A stretch of 55,237 nucleotides of DNA from a virus, in IMG/VR virus record IMGVR_UViG_3300020201_000024, positions 1-55,237 of that record, one strand, 5' to 3'. The translations under genes and the position numbers were made by a program. Within the stretch, counting starts at the first letter, position 1; every line of letters starts with the position of its first letter. Below the pieces are notes generated by a model. That model worked only from the letters and a program-made list of their open reading frames with translations, was not told the origin of the DNA and ran no database searches. Below, piece after piece: positions 41,216 through 48,641 of the stretch.

Positions 41216-41427
41216 CCGGCACTGTAAGATGGTTTAACGATAGTAAAGGTTATGGTTTTATTACTTTACCCGACGGGCGCGAAGCTTTTTTGCACTACAG
41301 CCACATTAAAAAAAAGGGTTATAAAACCCTCGCTAGCGGAGACAAGGTAAAGTTTGACCTTTATGAGGCAGGCACTCACAGAGGCTGTATGGAGTATGAA
41401 GCCCACAGCGTAACAAAGGCGGAATAA
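41212..41427 (+). CDS. csp: Cold-shock domain protein
   Basis: 71 aa from GTG in a GTGA overlap. Clear CspA-type five-strand barrel: TGTVRWFNDSKGYGFITLPD (RNP1 KGYGFI) then AFLHYSHIK (RNP2-like) and GDKVKFDLYEAG. These proteins bind single-stranded RNA or DNA and melt structure. It lies exactly between primase-helicase and polymerase and is co-translated with both, so it may serve as a replication ssDNA binder or an RNA chaperone. It is an uncommon member of a phage replisome operon. Confidence 0.88.
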   Translation: MTGTVRWFNDSKGYGFITLPDGREAFLHYSHIKKKGYKTLASGDKVKFDLYEAGTHRGCMEYEAHSVTKAE

Positions 41428-43571
41428 TGGCTGAACGTCTAGAAGTAATCAAGACTAAAGCGGGCGTAGAAGACCTTAAGGCTTATCTAGCCGATAAGGA
41501 GGTTATCGCCTTTGACACTGAAACCACGGGCGTAGAAAAAGACTCTGAAATCATAGGATTCAGCGTTTGCGCCGACCTCGAACTAGCTTACTACGTTGTT
41601 TTGAGTTATTGGGATATAACCGAACAAAGGCTAGTGTACCTAGAAACTCGGGAGACGGCTAAGGGCTTGCTCGATAGCCTCAAAGGTAAGCAGCTAGTCG
41701 CCCACAACGCTGTGTTTGATTGTTCCATGATCCACAACAGCTACGGCGTGGACCTCATGCCCTCCATCTACGTAGACACTATGATCCTCGCGCATCTCCT
41801 TAACGAAAACCGCCGGGTAGGTCTTAAAGACCTGGGGGTATCTATCTTTGGAGAGGATGCCGACGCCGAACAGCGATTAATGAAAGAAAGCGTCACCAAA
41901 AACGGTGGCGTAATGACTAAAGAGTGTTATGAGCTATACAAAGGCGACGCCGACCTAATCGCCCGGTACGGTGCCAAGGACACTATCCTCACCCTTAAGC
42001 TCCTCTATCACCTTCTGCCGGACCTATACGAGCAGGGCTTAGATAAATTTTTCTTTGATGACGAGTCTATGCCCCTGCTTAGAGGCCCCACATACGACTT
42101 GAACACTGCCGGTCTTAAGGTAAATGTAGAGCAATTACAGCGACTTTCAACGGACGTTGAAACCGAGTGTTTAGAGGATAAGGCTTACATCTACAAAGAA
42201 ATTGCCGGGTACGTTAAAGACAAGTACCCCGGAACCTCCAAAGCCAACACCTTTAATATAGGCGCAGGGCAGCAATTATCTTGGCTTTTGTTTATTAAGC
42301 TTAAGGAACCCTTTGGTACCCTCACAGACGGCGGTAAGGAGTTATGCCACGCCCTAGGCATCAAAATACCGTACACCAACCCCGCACGTAAAGACTTTAT
42401 ATCCCGAGTTACCGAACTAAAAGGTAAAGAATGGGCCAAAGCCGCCTACAACTCAAAAACTAAAAAAATGGGCCGACCTAAAAAAGTAGGAGACCCCTGG
42501 CAGTACATGAGTTGCGGTAAAGTCTCAATGGCGGTGGCGGCTATGAGATACAAATGGGTTGCCCGCCTTTTGAAGTATAGAAGTAACGAGAAGCTGCGCA
42601 GCACGTACATAGTGGGCATCCAGTCCCGCATGAAGTACGGCATCATTCGCCCCTCCTTTCTACAGCACGGGACAACGTCCGGCAGGTACTCTAGCCGCAA
42701 CCCTAACTTTCAAAACCTTCCAAGAGACGACAAGCGCGTCAAAGCTTGTATCATCGCTAGGCCGGGTAAGGTTTTTGTAGGCGCGGACCAATCACAACTA
42801 GAGCCCCGCGTATTTGCTAGCTTATCGGGAGACGAGACGCTCATGGGCTCATTTGCCAAAGGGGAAGATTTCTACTCCGTAGTAGGATCGCCGGTATTTG
42901 GCATCCACGACGCCACACTAGTCAAAGACGGCTCGCCTAACTCCTTCCCCGTCAAATATCAAAAGCTGCGTGACTTATCCAAGGTTATTGCCCTGGCCAC
43001 GCCCTACGGCACCTTAGCCCCGCAAATGTCTAGCGAGCTAGCCCTCAAGGCCGGTATCATCAAGTCTAAGGACGAATGTCAAGACATTATCAATACCTAC
43101 TTTGAGACCTACCCCAAAGTTTATAAGCTAATGCTAGACGCCCACGCCCAAGCCAAAGAACACGGCGTGGTCTATAACCTCTTTGGACGCCCAAGGCGCA
43201 TTCCAGAAGCTAAGTTGATAGCAGGGGCCTATGGAAAAAACACCGCGCATAGCGACCTTCCCAGGGCTGCTCGTACTCTATTAAACCTTGCCATGAATCA
43301 CCGCGTACAGTCTACGGGAGCGTCTATTATGAACAGAGCCGCCATTGCGCTACGCGCTACGATAGACCAACTAATGATTGAAGATAAGAGATGGACAGAA
43401 GTTAAGATTGTGCTGCAAGTCCACGATGAGCTTGTGTTAGAAGGGCCAGAAGCCCTTGCCCTCGATATGAGCACGATATTGGGGCACTGCATGGAGACTA
43501 CGGTGACGCTTCCGGGGGTAGCCCTCAAAGCTGAGCCTAAAATTGCCTATAATCTCGCGGACTTAAAATAA
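41427..43571 (+). CDS. Family A DNA polymerase with 3'-5' exonuclease domain
   Basis: 714 aa. The exonuclease domain has IAFDTETTG (29-33 region) and VAHNAVFDCSMIH, with a later YGAKDTILTLKL. Polymerase motif A is VGADQSQLEPRVFASLSGD near 452-465 (Glu followed by Pro where most have Leu). Motif B is RDLSKVIALATPYG at 515-528, and motif C is QVHDEL with D667. The position equal to E. coli Pol I Phe762 is Leu523. There is no 5' nuclease domain. It is the replicative polymerase; its start overlaps the cold-shock gene (TAATG). Confidence 0.95.
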   Translation: MAERLEVIKTKAGVEDLKAYLADKEVIAFDTETTGVEKDSEIIGFSVCADLELAYYVVLSYWDITEQRLVYLETRETAKGLLDSLKGKQLVAHNAVFDCSMIHNSYGVDLMPSIYVDTMILAHLLNENRRVGLKDLGVSIFGEDADAEQRLMKESVTKNGGVMTKECYELYKGDADLIARYGAKDTILTLKLLYHLLPDLYEQGLDKFFFDDESMPLLRGPTYDLNTAGLKVNVEQLQRLSTDVETECLEDKAYIYKEIAGYVKDKYPGTSKANTFNIGAGQQLSWLLFIKLKEPFGTLTDGGKELCHALGIKIPYTNPARKDFISRVTELKGKEWAKAAYNSKTKKMGRPKKVGDPWQYMSCGKVSMAVAAMRYKWVARLLKYRSNEKLRSTYIVGIQSRMKYGIIRPSFLQHGTTSGRYSSRNPNFQNLPRDDKRVKACIIARPGKVFVGADQSQLEPRVFASLSGDETLMGSFAKGEDFYSVVGSPVFGIHDATLVKDGSPNSFPVKYQKLRDLSKVIALATPYGTLAPQMSSELALKAGIIKSKDECQDIINTYFETYPKVYKLMLDAHAQAKEHGVVYNLFGRPRRIPEAKLIAGAYGKNTAHSDLPRAARTLLNLAMNHRVQSTGASIMNRAAIALRATIDQLMIEDKRWTEVKIVLQVHDELVLEGPEALALDMSTILGHCMETTVTLPGVALKAEPKIAYNLADLK

Positions 43572-43572
43572 G

Positions 43573-43651
43573 TTGACTATTTTAGTCGTTTGGAATAATC
43601 TAGCTACGTGGTGCTATCAGGTTGACCCTGATAAACACATTAGCCTAATAA
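43573..43651 (+). promoter_or_regulatory. Two tandem sigma-70-like promoters
   Basis: First: TTGACT (43573-43578), 17-base spacer, TAATCT (43596-43601). Second: TTGACC (43622-43627), 18-base spacer, TAATAA (43646-43651); its -35 lies in the small hairpin ATCAGG-TTGAC-CCTGAT. Both point at the accessory genes starting at 43754. Two palindromes lie downstream of them. Confidence 0.6.
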
Positions 43652-43682
43652 CGAAAGCTATTTACAGCACAAAAACCGCCGT

Positions 43683-43727
43683 ATACGCGGTAGCGTATTA
43701 AATGTTGCTTATACGCACTTGCGTATA
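43683..43727. promoter_or_regulatory. Pair of operator-like palindromes with identical cores
   Basis: ATACGC-GGTA-GCGTAT (43683-43698) and TATACGC-ACTT-GCGTATA (43710-43727) share the same 6-base half-sites and four-base spacers, and their centres are 28 bp apart. They lie between the tandem promoters and the gene at 43754, where a bound dimer could block or modulate transcription. The Rrf2-like protein at 30483 is a candidate binder. They could instead be RNA hairpins. Confidence 0.6.
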
Positions 43728-43753
43728 GCCTCTAAACAAATCAAGGAAACCAG

Positions 43754-44245
43754 ATGAAAAAAATCACTGAAATTGAGTTGAAGGAAATCCTAGCTAAGCA
43801 TTTGGAATGGTTTAATACTGGCAAGGGGGAACGTGCAAACCTTAGCAATACGGATCTAAGCTATGCGGACCTTAGCGGTGCGAACCTCCGTAAAGCGAAC
43901 CTCTGCGGTGCGGGGCTTTGTGGTGCAAAACTCAGCTTTGCGGACCTTTGCGGCGCAAACCTAAGCGGAGCGAACCTCTGCCAGGCGGATCTAAGCAATG
44001 CGGGCCTAGCCTTTGCGTACCTAATCGACGCAAACCTAAGCTTTGCGAACCTCAGCGGCGCAAACCTCCGCCGTGCGGACCTAAGCTTTGCGGACCTCTA
44101 CGGTGCGAACCTCCGCCGTGCGGATTTAAGCAACGCGCACATACACGACGCGGACCTCAGTAAGGCGGACCTAGGCGGTGCGGACCCCTACAGCGCATAT
44201 ATGTACGGCGCAAAGCTTCCTATCAAACTTAAGGGGACCAAATGA
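43754..44245 (+). CDS. Pentapeptide-repeat protein, longer paralogue
   Basis: 163 aa. The N-terminus is almost the same as in the protein at 29211 (MKKITEIELKEILAKHLEW), then about 25 pentapeptides (NADLS, GANLR, CGANLS). Built from 15-base DNA repeats such as GCGAACCTCCGCCGT. A right-handed quadrilateral helix of about six coils is expected; DNA mimicry is one known role of the family. It is the only gene directly under the promoter and palindrome region. Overlaps the next gene by four bases (ATGA). Confidence 0.88.
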   Translation: MKKITEIELKEILAKHLEWFNTGKGERANLSNTDLSYADLSGANLRKANLCGAGLCGAKLSFADLCGANLSGANLCQADLSNAGLAFAYLIDANLSFANLSGANLRRADLSFADLYGANLRRADLSNAHIHDADLSKADLGGADPYSAYMYGAKLPIKLKGTK

Positions 44246-44343
44246 AAACTATTTACGTTACTAAGATTACCGTAGAATCTTATAACCAATTTGTTAGTAT
44301 GGGATACACCATAATTTTTGTGAGTAGCAAATGGATGTCATAA
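44242..44343 (+). CDS. Very small protein (33 aa)
   Basis: MKTIYVTKITVESYNQFVSM and on to 33 residues, ending IIFVSSKWMS. Alternating hydrophobic residues suggest two short strands. ATG overlaps the previous stop (ATGA) and follows AAGGGGACC, so it is probably translated. It overlaps the following gene by 13 bases. No family recognised. Confidence 0.6.
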   Translation: MKTIYVTKITVESYNQFVSMGYTIIFVSSKWMS

Positions 44344-44591
44344 TTAAACTTTTTCCTATTCTAGCCGTGCTTTATTTAGCGCGCGCAATAAGAAAAATTA
44401 ACAGGCAAGTGCTTAAAACTCCAGACCAGCTAGCGGCTGATGTGCGACGGCGCGTCCTGCGGCGTCAAATAACCGCCCGCCGCACCCCCAGACTATGCGC
44501 AAAACACTCTACACGCCTCCAAACGGGAAGCATGGCCATACTGGATAGCAAAAAATGCGAAGAGTGTAATAAACCCCCTAGAACTGTATAA
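44331..44591 (+). CDS. Small basic protein with N-terminal hydrophobic segment
   Basis: 86 aa. MDVIIKLFPILAVLYLARAI could be a membrane anchor, followed by a strongly Arg/Lys-rich part (ADVRRRVLRRQITARRTPRL) and two Cys in KCEECNKPP, a possible half of a zinc site. No ribosome-binding site is strong; GTGAG at 44320 lies upstream. Function unknown. Confidence 0.6.
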   Translation: MDVIIKLFPILAVLYLARAIRKINRQVLKTPDQLAADVRRRVLRRQITARRTPRLCAKHSTRLQTGSMAILDSKKCEECNKPPRTV

Positions 44592-44717
44592 TTTTAGTAC
44601 AGCAGCCTAAACTTTTTTCTTTATTAAAATCAAATACTTATCTTTAAATAGCTTATTCTTATCTAAAAACAAAGATTAAAAAGAGACACAAAAAAACTAT
44701 TGTGTCATGCTTTGTTT

Positions 44718-45071
44718 ATGAAAAACGTCTTTAATAAAATCAAACGCTTATATAAACAACTAGCAGGACGGCTACCTAGCCCCCTACCTGTAGGTATTAA
44801 CGAATTTAACGCCTGGTGCGACGATATCAAGGCCACGTATGATTTGCCTACACAGTCGGACGATGATATTCGTTTTACTTGTGCGGCAGTTATTATGCGT
44901 TTTAACGAGATTGCAGATGCTAAGCCTAAGTATTTCTTTGTAAGGGCGATGCGCTCAGGGGCCGCTAAGCAAATTGCGGGCTACGCCTTTGGTGAGGTCA
45001 AGAACAGACAACAGGCCGCGTACAAAGCCGCCCAAGAGGCTGCAAATGTCCCTCAAACCTCTGAAGCTTAA
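44718..45071 (+). CDS. Hypothetical protein
   Basis: 117 aa from ATG 44718; a TTG at 44700 six codons upstream is possible, and neither has a clear ribosome-binding site. Basic N-terminus (MKNVFNKIKRLYKQLAGRL), Pro-rich link, then helices (EFNAWCDDIKATYDLP, RFTCAAVIMRFNEIADAK). A similar gene type precedes packaging genes in other phages, but I cannot name a function. It overlaps the next gene by 26 bases. The 125 bases before it are A/T-rich without clear signals. Confidence 0.65.
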   Translation: MKNVFNKIKRLYKQLAGRLPSPLPVGINEFNAWCDDIKATYDLPTQSDDDIRFTCAAVIMRFNEIADAKPKYFFVRAMRSGAAKQIAGYAFGEVKNRQQAAYKAAQEAANVPQTSEA

Positions 45072-45411
45072 GAAGCTGCAAGCCCTCTGGGACCGAAAAC
45101 TTAAAAAATCCGGGTTTGAAGACGCAGAGGACAATACGGGTAAGCTTAAGAGTTACCATAGCTTAGAGTTTTTTAATTCAGGTCTACGGCATCCCGATTA
45201 TCAAGAGGGTAAAGCTGAGTACTACAGAGCCGCAGGACATTTTTTACATTCTTATAAGTTTGCGGACAAAGAAGAGGAGCATCTATGGCAAATGCACTGC
45301 GAGGGGCAGAGTCTCAAACACTACAGAAGCAAGAAATATACCTGCTCAAACATAATTTACCGGGCGATTCGTCGCCTAGCCAAAGAAATGAAAGCATCGT
45401 GGAAGACGTAA
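45046..45411 (+). CDS. Hypothetical protein
   Basis: 121 aa from ATG 45046 after AAGAGGC. Helical and basic, ending in CSNIIYRAIRRLAKEMKASW, which looks like a possible DNA-binding helix. The gene before overlaps it by 26 bases and the GNAT gene after it by 127 bases, an unusually long overlap in two frames. Function unknown; a role near packaging is suggested by position. Confidence 0.65.
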   Translation: MSLKPLKLKKLQALWDRKLKKSGFEDAEDNTGKLKSYHSLEFFNSGLRHPDYQEGKAEYYRAAGHFLHSYKFADKEEEHLWQMHCEGQSLKHYRSKKYTCSNIIYRAIRRLAKEMKASWKT

Positions 45412-45818
45412 CTAACAAAAATGAGCTAGTAGAGCTAAGGCCCGAAGTAGAGGCCGATAGGCCGTTTATTTTCGCTACCTGGCTTAAAGGCCTTCGCCAC
45501 GGTAACGACTACCACGGCAGTATCGAAAGCGAACCATACTTTAGGCACCAACACAGTCGAATTGAGGGCATCCTAAACGACTTCGACACCACAGTGCGAA
45601 TCTCCTGCCTCAAAGAAGACCCCTCTGTAATCTTGGGGTACTGCGTATACAAAGACACAACCCTACATTGGGTTTTTGTTAAGAAGGCGTGGCGTAAGAT
45701 TGGCCTTGCTAAAGACATGGTCCCCAAAAATATTAAAACTGTTAGTCACGTAACAAAGGTAGGCCAGGACTTGTTACGTAAGCAATCTGGCATTAAATTT
45801 AACCCTTATCTGGAGTAA
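45285..45818 (+). CDS. GNAT-like acetyltransferase domain protein
   Basis: 177 aa from ATG 45285 after GAAGAGGAG, the strongest ribosome-binding site in the area. Residues about 55-177 resemble a small phage GNAT-type protein: ADRPFIFATWLKGLRHGND, VRISCLKEDPSVILGYCVY, then WVFVKKAWRKIGLAKDM, the acetyl-CoA-binding turn (R/Q-x-x-G-x-A). The first 45 residues overlap the previous gene and may be an extension, with an internal start also possible. The substrate is unknown. Confidence 0.68.
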   Translation: MANALRGAESQTLQKQEIYLLKHNLPGDSSPSQRNESIVEDVTNKNELVELRPEVEADRPFIFATWLKGLRHGNDYHGSIESEPYFRHQHSRIEGILNDFDTTVRISCLKEDPSVILGYCVYKDTTLHWVFVKKAWRKIGLAKDMVPKNIKTVSHVTKVGQDLLRKQSGIKFNPYLE

Positions 45819-45820
45819 GT

Positions 45821-46021
45821 ATGACCGAAAAAAAGCCCCGCACTAGCGACGAGATTCAAAAAGAGTATCAACATCTCGCATTTAAAGCAGGTAATCTTCA
45901 ATATGCCATCGTAGAAAATCAAAAGGATTTGGCCCTTATCAATAGCTCGCTGCGCGACCTTAACTTTGAGTTTACCGCCGCTAAAGCCTCCGAAGCCCCT
46001 CCCGCAGGTACTGCCGAATGA
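45821..46021 (+). CDS. Small coiled-coil protein
   Basis: 66 aa, starting MTEKKPRTSDEIQKEYQHLA. A single helical region (LQYAIVENQKDLALINSSLR) suggests a coiled coil, with a Pro/Ala-rich tail. It overlaps the next gene by four bases (ATGA) and is part of the tight series leading to terminase. No family recognised. Confidence 0.7.
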   Translation: MTEKKPRTSDEIQKEYQHLAFKAGNLQYAIVENQKDLALINSSLRDLNFEFTAAKASEAPPAGTAE

Positions 46022-46236
46022 ATCGCAAAGTAACTCAAATTTCTGTTCACCAGGTAACCCTTATCCCCAACGCCGGTAACCTCAAAAATACCATTAACCA
46101 GGGCTCTAACCCTGAGTTTAGCATGCACGCTACAGAGGTCGGCGTAGAAGTTGAATCTAAGTCTAAAAACGTATATTTCCTTGTTCCTTGGGGGAATATC
46201 ATCGCGGCTACGTTTGCCGGTCCCAAGGATGCATGA
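46018..46236 (+). CDS. Small beta-rich hypothetical protein
   Basis: 72 aa, starting MNRKVTQISVHQVTLIPNAG. Alternating hydrophobics (ATEVGVEVES, NVYFLVPWGNIIAATF) suggest a small beta barrel. ATG in an ATGA overlap with both neighbours. Its place just before the terminase genes is conserved-looking, but the function is unknown. Confidence 0.7.
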   Translation: MNRKVTQISVHQVTLIPNAGNLKNTINQGSNPEFSMHATEVGVEVESKSKNVYFLVPWGNIIAATFAGPKDA

Positions 46237-46544
46237 GTAAGAAACTCATTGTAGAGCCGCTCAAGGATGAGCTTGGGGCTTATGTAAAGCCTCCAATTGC
46301 AGAGAAGCCCTCTATTCCTTCTGACTTGTCTATTGACGAGGAGATGGATAAGGGGCTTCTCGCTATTCACCGTTTAATGAAACAGGTTAACGAGGACGTG
46401 GTTGCTCGCTCTAATCTAAAAGAAACAGTAGTAATTTTAAAGGCTTGCATGGATATGCTTCGCGACCTTAAAAAAGCTGAGACCGACTTACTGGATACGC
46501 TCAGCGAGGATCAATTACAGGCTTACCTGGACTCTAGGAAATGA
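46233..46544 (+). CDS. Probable small terminase subunit
   Basis: 103 aa from ATG 46233 (ATGA overlap); a longer frame from 46188 lies inside the previous gene. Helical: SIDEEMDKGLLAIHRLMKQV and KETVVILKACMDMLRDLKKA, without a clear N-terminal helix-turn-helix. It directly precedes the large terminase gene with a four-base overlap, the standard place of TerS, which recognises phage DNA. The assignment rests on position, size and helical nature. Confidence 0.6.
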   Translation: MSKKLIVEPLKDELGAYVKPPIAEKPSIPSDLSIDEEMDKGLLAIHRLMKQVNEDVVARSNLKETVVILKACMDMLRDLKKAETDLLDTLSEDQLQAYLDSRK

Positions 46545-47956
46545 AACCCACAACCGCCTCTATTGTTAAGCGGATTAGGCGCAAGGAAGGTTACAAACCT
46601 AAGCCTATCGAGCTAGACCCTCGCTTCCCGGAACAAAATGCCTTTGTATTAGACGACGCCCGGTACCTTGACGCCCAGTGCTCCCGCCGCTCAGGCAAAA
46701 CTAACGGGCTAGTTTTAAGGTTCCTGCGCACCATGGAAAAACACCCTAAAAGCCAGTGCGTGTACATGGCCATGACATTTGACTCTGCTAAGCAGATCAT
46801 GATGCCTGCTATCCAGGAGCAGGAGGATAAGTATAAGATTGGCCTAACCTTTACCGATTCAAAGGTAAAACACCCCAATGGTGCCGTATTGCATCTTATG
46901 GGCGCAGACCAAAAGAATTTTATCAAGCGCCTCAAAGGCCGCAAATTCCCCGGCGTGGCCATTGATGAAGCCCAGGACTTTGGAGCACACTTACAATCGC
47001 TCATTGACGATGTTCTTACCCCCTCCATTGCCGACTATGCCGACGGCTGGCTTGCACTTACAGGCACTCCAGGCCCCGTACCACAGGGGTACTTTTTTGA
47101 GGTAACTCAGCAACGCAAATACGGGTACTCTCATCACTCTTGGACGATCCTTAACAATCCCTATATGCCCAACCCTGCGAGCTTCATTGCAGACCTCATC
47201 TCTAAAAGGGAGTGGGCGCATGATCATCCAACGCTGCTTAGGGAATGGCAAAACCAATGGGTGTTAGACGTACAGGCGTTGTGGGTAAGGTATAACGAAA
47301 AACTTAATAATTACGATACGTTGCCTGAAGGTAAATACACCTACGCCTTGGGCATTGATATCGGGTTTAACGATGCCGACGCCTTAGCTGTAGTGGCGTG
47401 GTCAGAAGACAGCCCGGTAACGTATCTAATAGAAGAAATTATAACAAAGAAACAAGGACTTACCGGATTGGTAGAGCAAGTACAGGGATTACGTAAAAAA
47501 TATGACTTTGCTAAGATGGTTATAGACGAAGGTGGGCTAGGTAAAAAGCTTGCCGAAGAGATGCGCCGCAGGCACTCTATACCCGTTCACCCGGCAGATA
47601 AAATGCGTAAGCAAGAGAGTGTTGAGTTTATGAATGACGCCCTGCGCCTTTCAAAGCTCAGGGCTAAAAAAGAGTCTCAATTTGCCAAAGACTCTTACCT
47701 AATCCAGATTGATTGGGACAAGTCTACCCCTAACAGGATCGTCATTAAAAAGAAACCCCACAGCGATATTATCGACGCGGTGCTGTACATTTTTAAAGAG
47801 TCCCCAGCTTTTTCCTATGAAAAACCAGTAGTTAAGGCTAAGTACGGCACTAAAGAATGGGCCGACTCCCAGCAAGACGAAATGTGGGAAAACGCTCAGA
47901 CGCACTTCTCCGAACAGGCAGACCTAGAGCGCTACAATAACGGCCAAAACGACTAA
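46541..47956 (+). CDS. terL: Large terminase subunit
   Basis: 471 aa. ATPase: Walker A CSRRSGKT at 47-54, Walker B VAIDEAQD at 139-146, coupling motif LTGTPG at 173-178. Nuclease: GIDIGFNDAD with D273, VIDEGG with D329, and HSDIIDAVLY with D409/D412, giving the three acidic metal-binding positions of RNase H-like terminases. It packages and cuts the concatemer. Followed by a weak hairpin and the third late promoter-like element. Confidence 0.95.
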   Translation: MKPTTASIVKRIRRKEGYKPKPIELDPRFPEQNAFVLDDARYLDAQCSRRSGKTNGLVLRFLRTMEKHPKSQCVYMAMTFDSAKQIMMPAIQEQEDKYKIGLTFTDSKVKHPNGAVLHLMGADQKNFIKRLKGRKFPGVAIDEAQDFGAHLQSLIDDVLTPSIADYADGWLALTGTPGPVPQGYFFEVTQQRKYGYSHHSWTILNNPYMPNPASFIADLISKREWAHDHPTLLREWQNQWVLDVQALWVRYNEKLNNYDTLPEGKYTYALGIDIGFNDADALAVVAWSEDSPVTYLIEEIITKKQGLTGLVEQVQGLRKKYDFAKMVIDEGGLGKKLAEEMRRRHSIPVHPADKMRKQESVEFMNDALRLSKLRAKKESQFAKDSYLIQIDWDKSTPNRIVIKKKPHSDIIDAVLYIFKESPAFSYEKPVVKAKYGTKEWADSQQDEMWENAQTHFSEQADLERYNNGQND

Positions 47957-47983
47957 AAAGTCAGTTTTTTGACCTTTTTACAT
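47956..47983 (+). terminator. Weak hairpin terminator after the terminase gene
   Basis: AAAAGTCA pairs with TGACCTTTT (one bulge) around a T-rich loop, followed by TTTTT. The GC-poor stem makes it a weak terminator, but it lies exactly between the terminase stop and the next promoter-like element. Confidence 0.4.
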
Positions 47984-48000
47984 GAATTTTTACTAAAAAT

Positions 48001-48024
48001 GGGCACTATATCCATATTTGAGGT
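48001..48024 (+). promoter_or_regulatory. Recurrent late promoter-like element, copy 3
   Basis: GGGCACTATATCCAT then ATTTGAGG, as at 7432. GAGG again serves a TTG start (48031) seven bases later. It heads the portal-scaffold-capsid block. Confidence 0.6.
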
Positions 48025-48030
48025 ATACAC

Positions 48031-48315
48031 TTGCTCCCATTCATGAAAGCTAAGTCGGTCGCCGGGCTCATTATCTCTAAGCGCAAGCCGGACGACGGCT
48101 CGCCCGCAGAAGCCCCCGAAGCCTCAGAAGACTCGGGCATGGATGCCTGCTCAGAGTCCCTAATCCGCGCCATTCACTCTAAAGACGCCAAAGCAGTCTC
48201 TTCTGCCTTGCGTGACCTTTTGGAGATAATGGAACCTGCGGAGGGAGAAGAATCCTTAGAAGATTCCAACACTTACGCGTCCCAGAATATTAAAGCAGCA
48301 AAGGAACAAATTTAA
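48031..48315 (+). CDS. Small acidic protein of the head block
   Basis: 94 aa from TTG (MLPFMKAKSVAGLIIS), seven bases after GAGG; an in-frame ATG at 48043 would be 19 bases away from that site. Middle part Pro/Glu/Ser-rich (KPDDGSPAEAPEASEDSG), then a helix (ESLIRAIHSKDAKAVSSALR) and an acidic end. Such small genes ahead of the portal are common in podoviruses; no function is known. Overlaps the next start by one base. Confidence 0.7.
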   Translation: MLPFMKAKSVAGLIISKRKPDDGSPAEAPEASEDSGMDACSESLIRAIHSKDAKAVSSALRDLLEIMEPAEGEESLEDSNTYASQNIKAAKEQI

Positions 48316-48641
48316 TGGCTAATTTTTACACTACTCAAACCTCCCCAGGACTAGGAACCATCCTTACCGTTAAGGTTCCTACCCAGGACCGCTACCGCGT
48401 GTCCGGTAAGATCACTCTTCCTACCATCCCCGAAGGCGCCATGCAGTCGTCGGTTGTGGCTGTAGTCAATGTTAACGGCTCTCCCGTCTACACGGGGCAA
48501 GTAGGCGCCCGCGGCTTTGAAACCTCCCCATTCTGTAACGCTAACGACATCATCACCGTGGTGCTCAGTTCGGCTAACGTAGCAGATCAGGGTTTGAATG
48601 TAGTTAAGACTACCGTCGCTATTAGCGAAGGGGTCTCGTAA
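48315..48641 (+). CDS. Putative minor structural protein
   Basis: 108 aa, starting MANFYTTQTSPGLGTILTVK. Beta-rich throughout (RVSGKITLPTIPEGAMQSSV, VVNVNGSPVYTGQVG, ITVVLSSANVADQGLN). It belongs to a small protein type often found beside portal genes of podoviruses and presumed to be part of the head or its decoration. One-base overlaps with both neighbours (TAATG) give tight coupling. Confidence 0.7.
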   Translation: MANFYTTQTSPGLGTILTVKVPTQDRYRVSGKITLPTIPEGAMQSSVVAVVNVNGSPVYTGQVGARGFETSPFCNANDIITVVLSSANVADQGLNVVKTTVAISEGVS

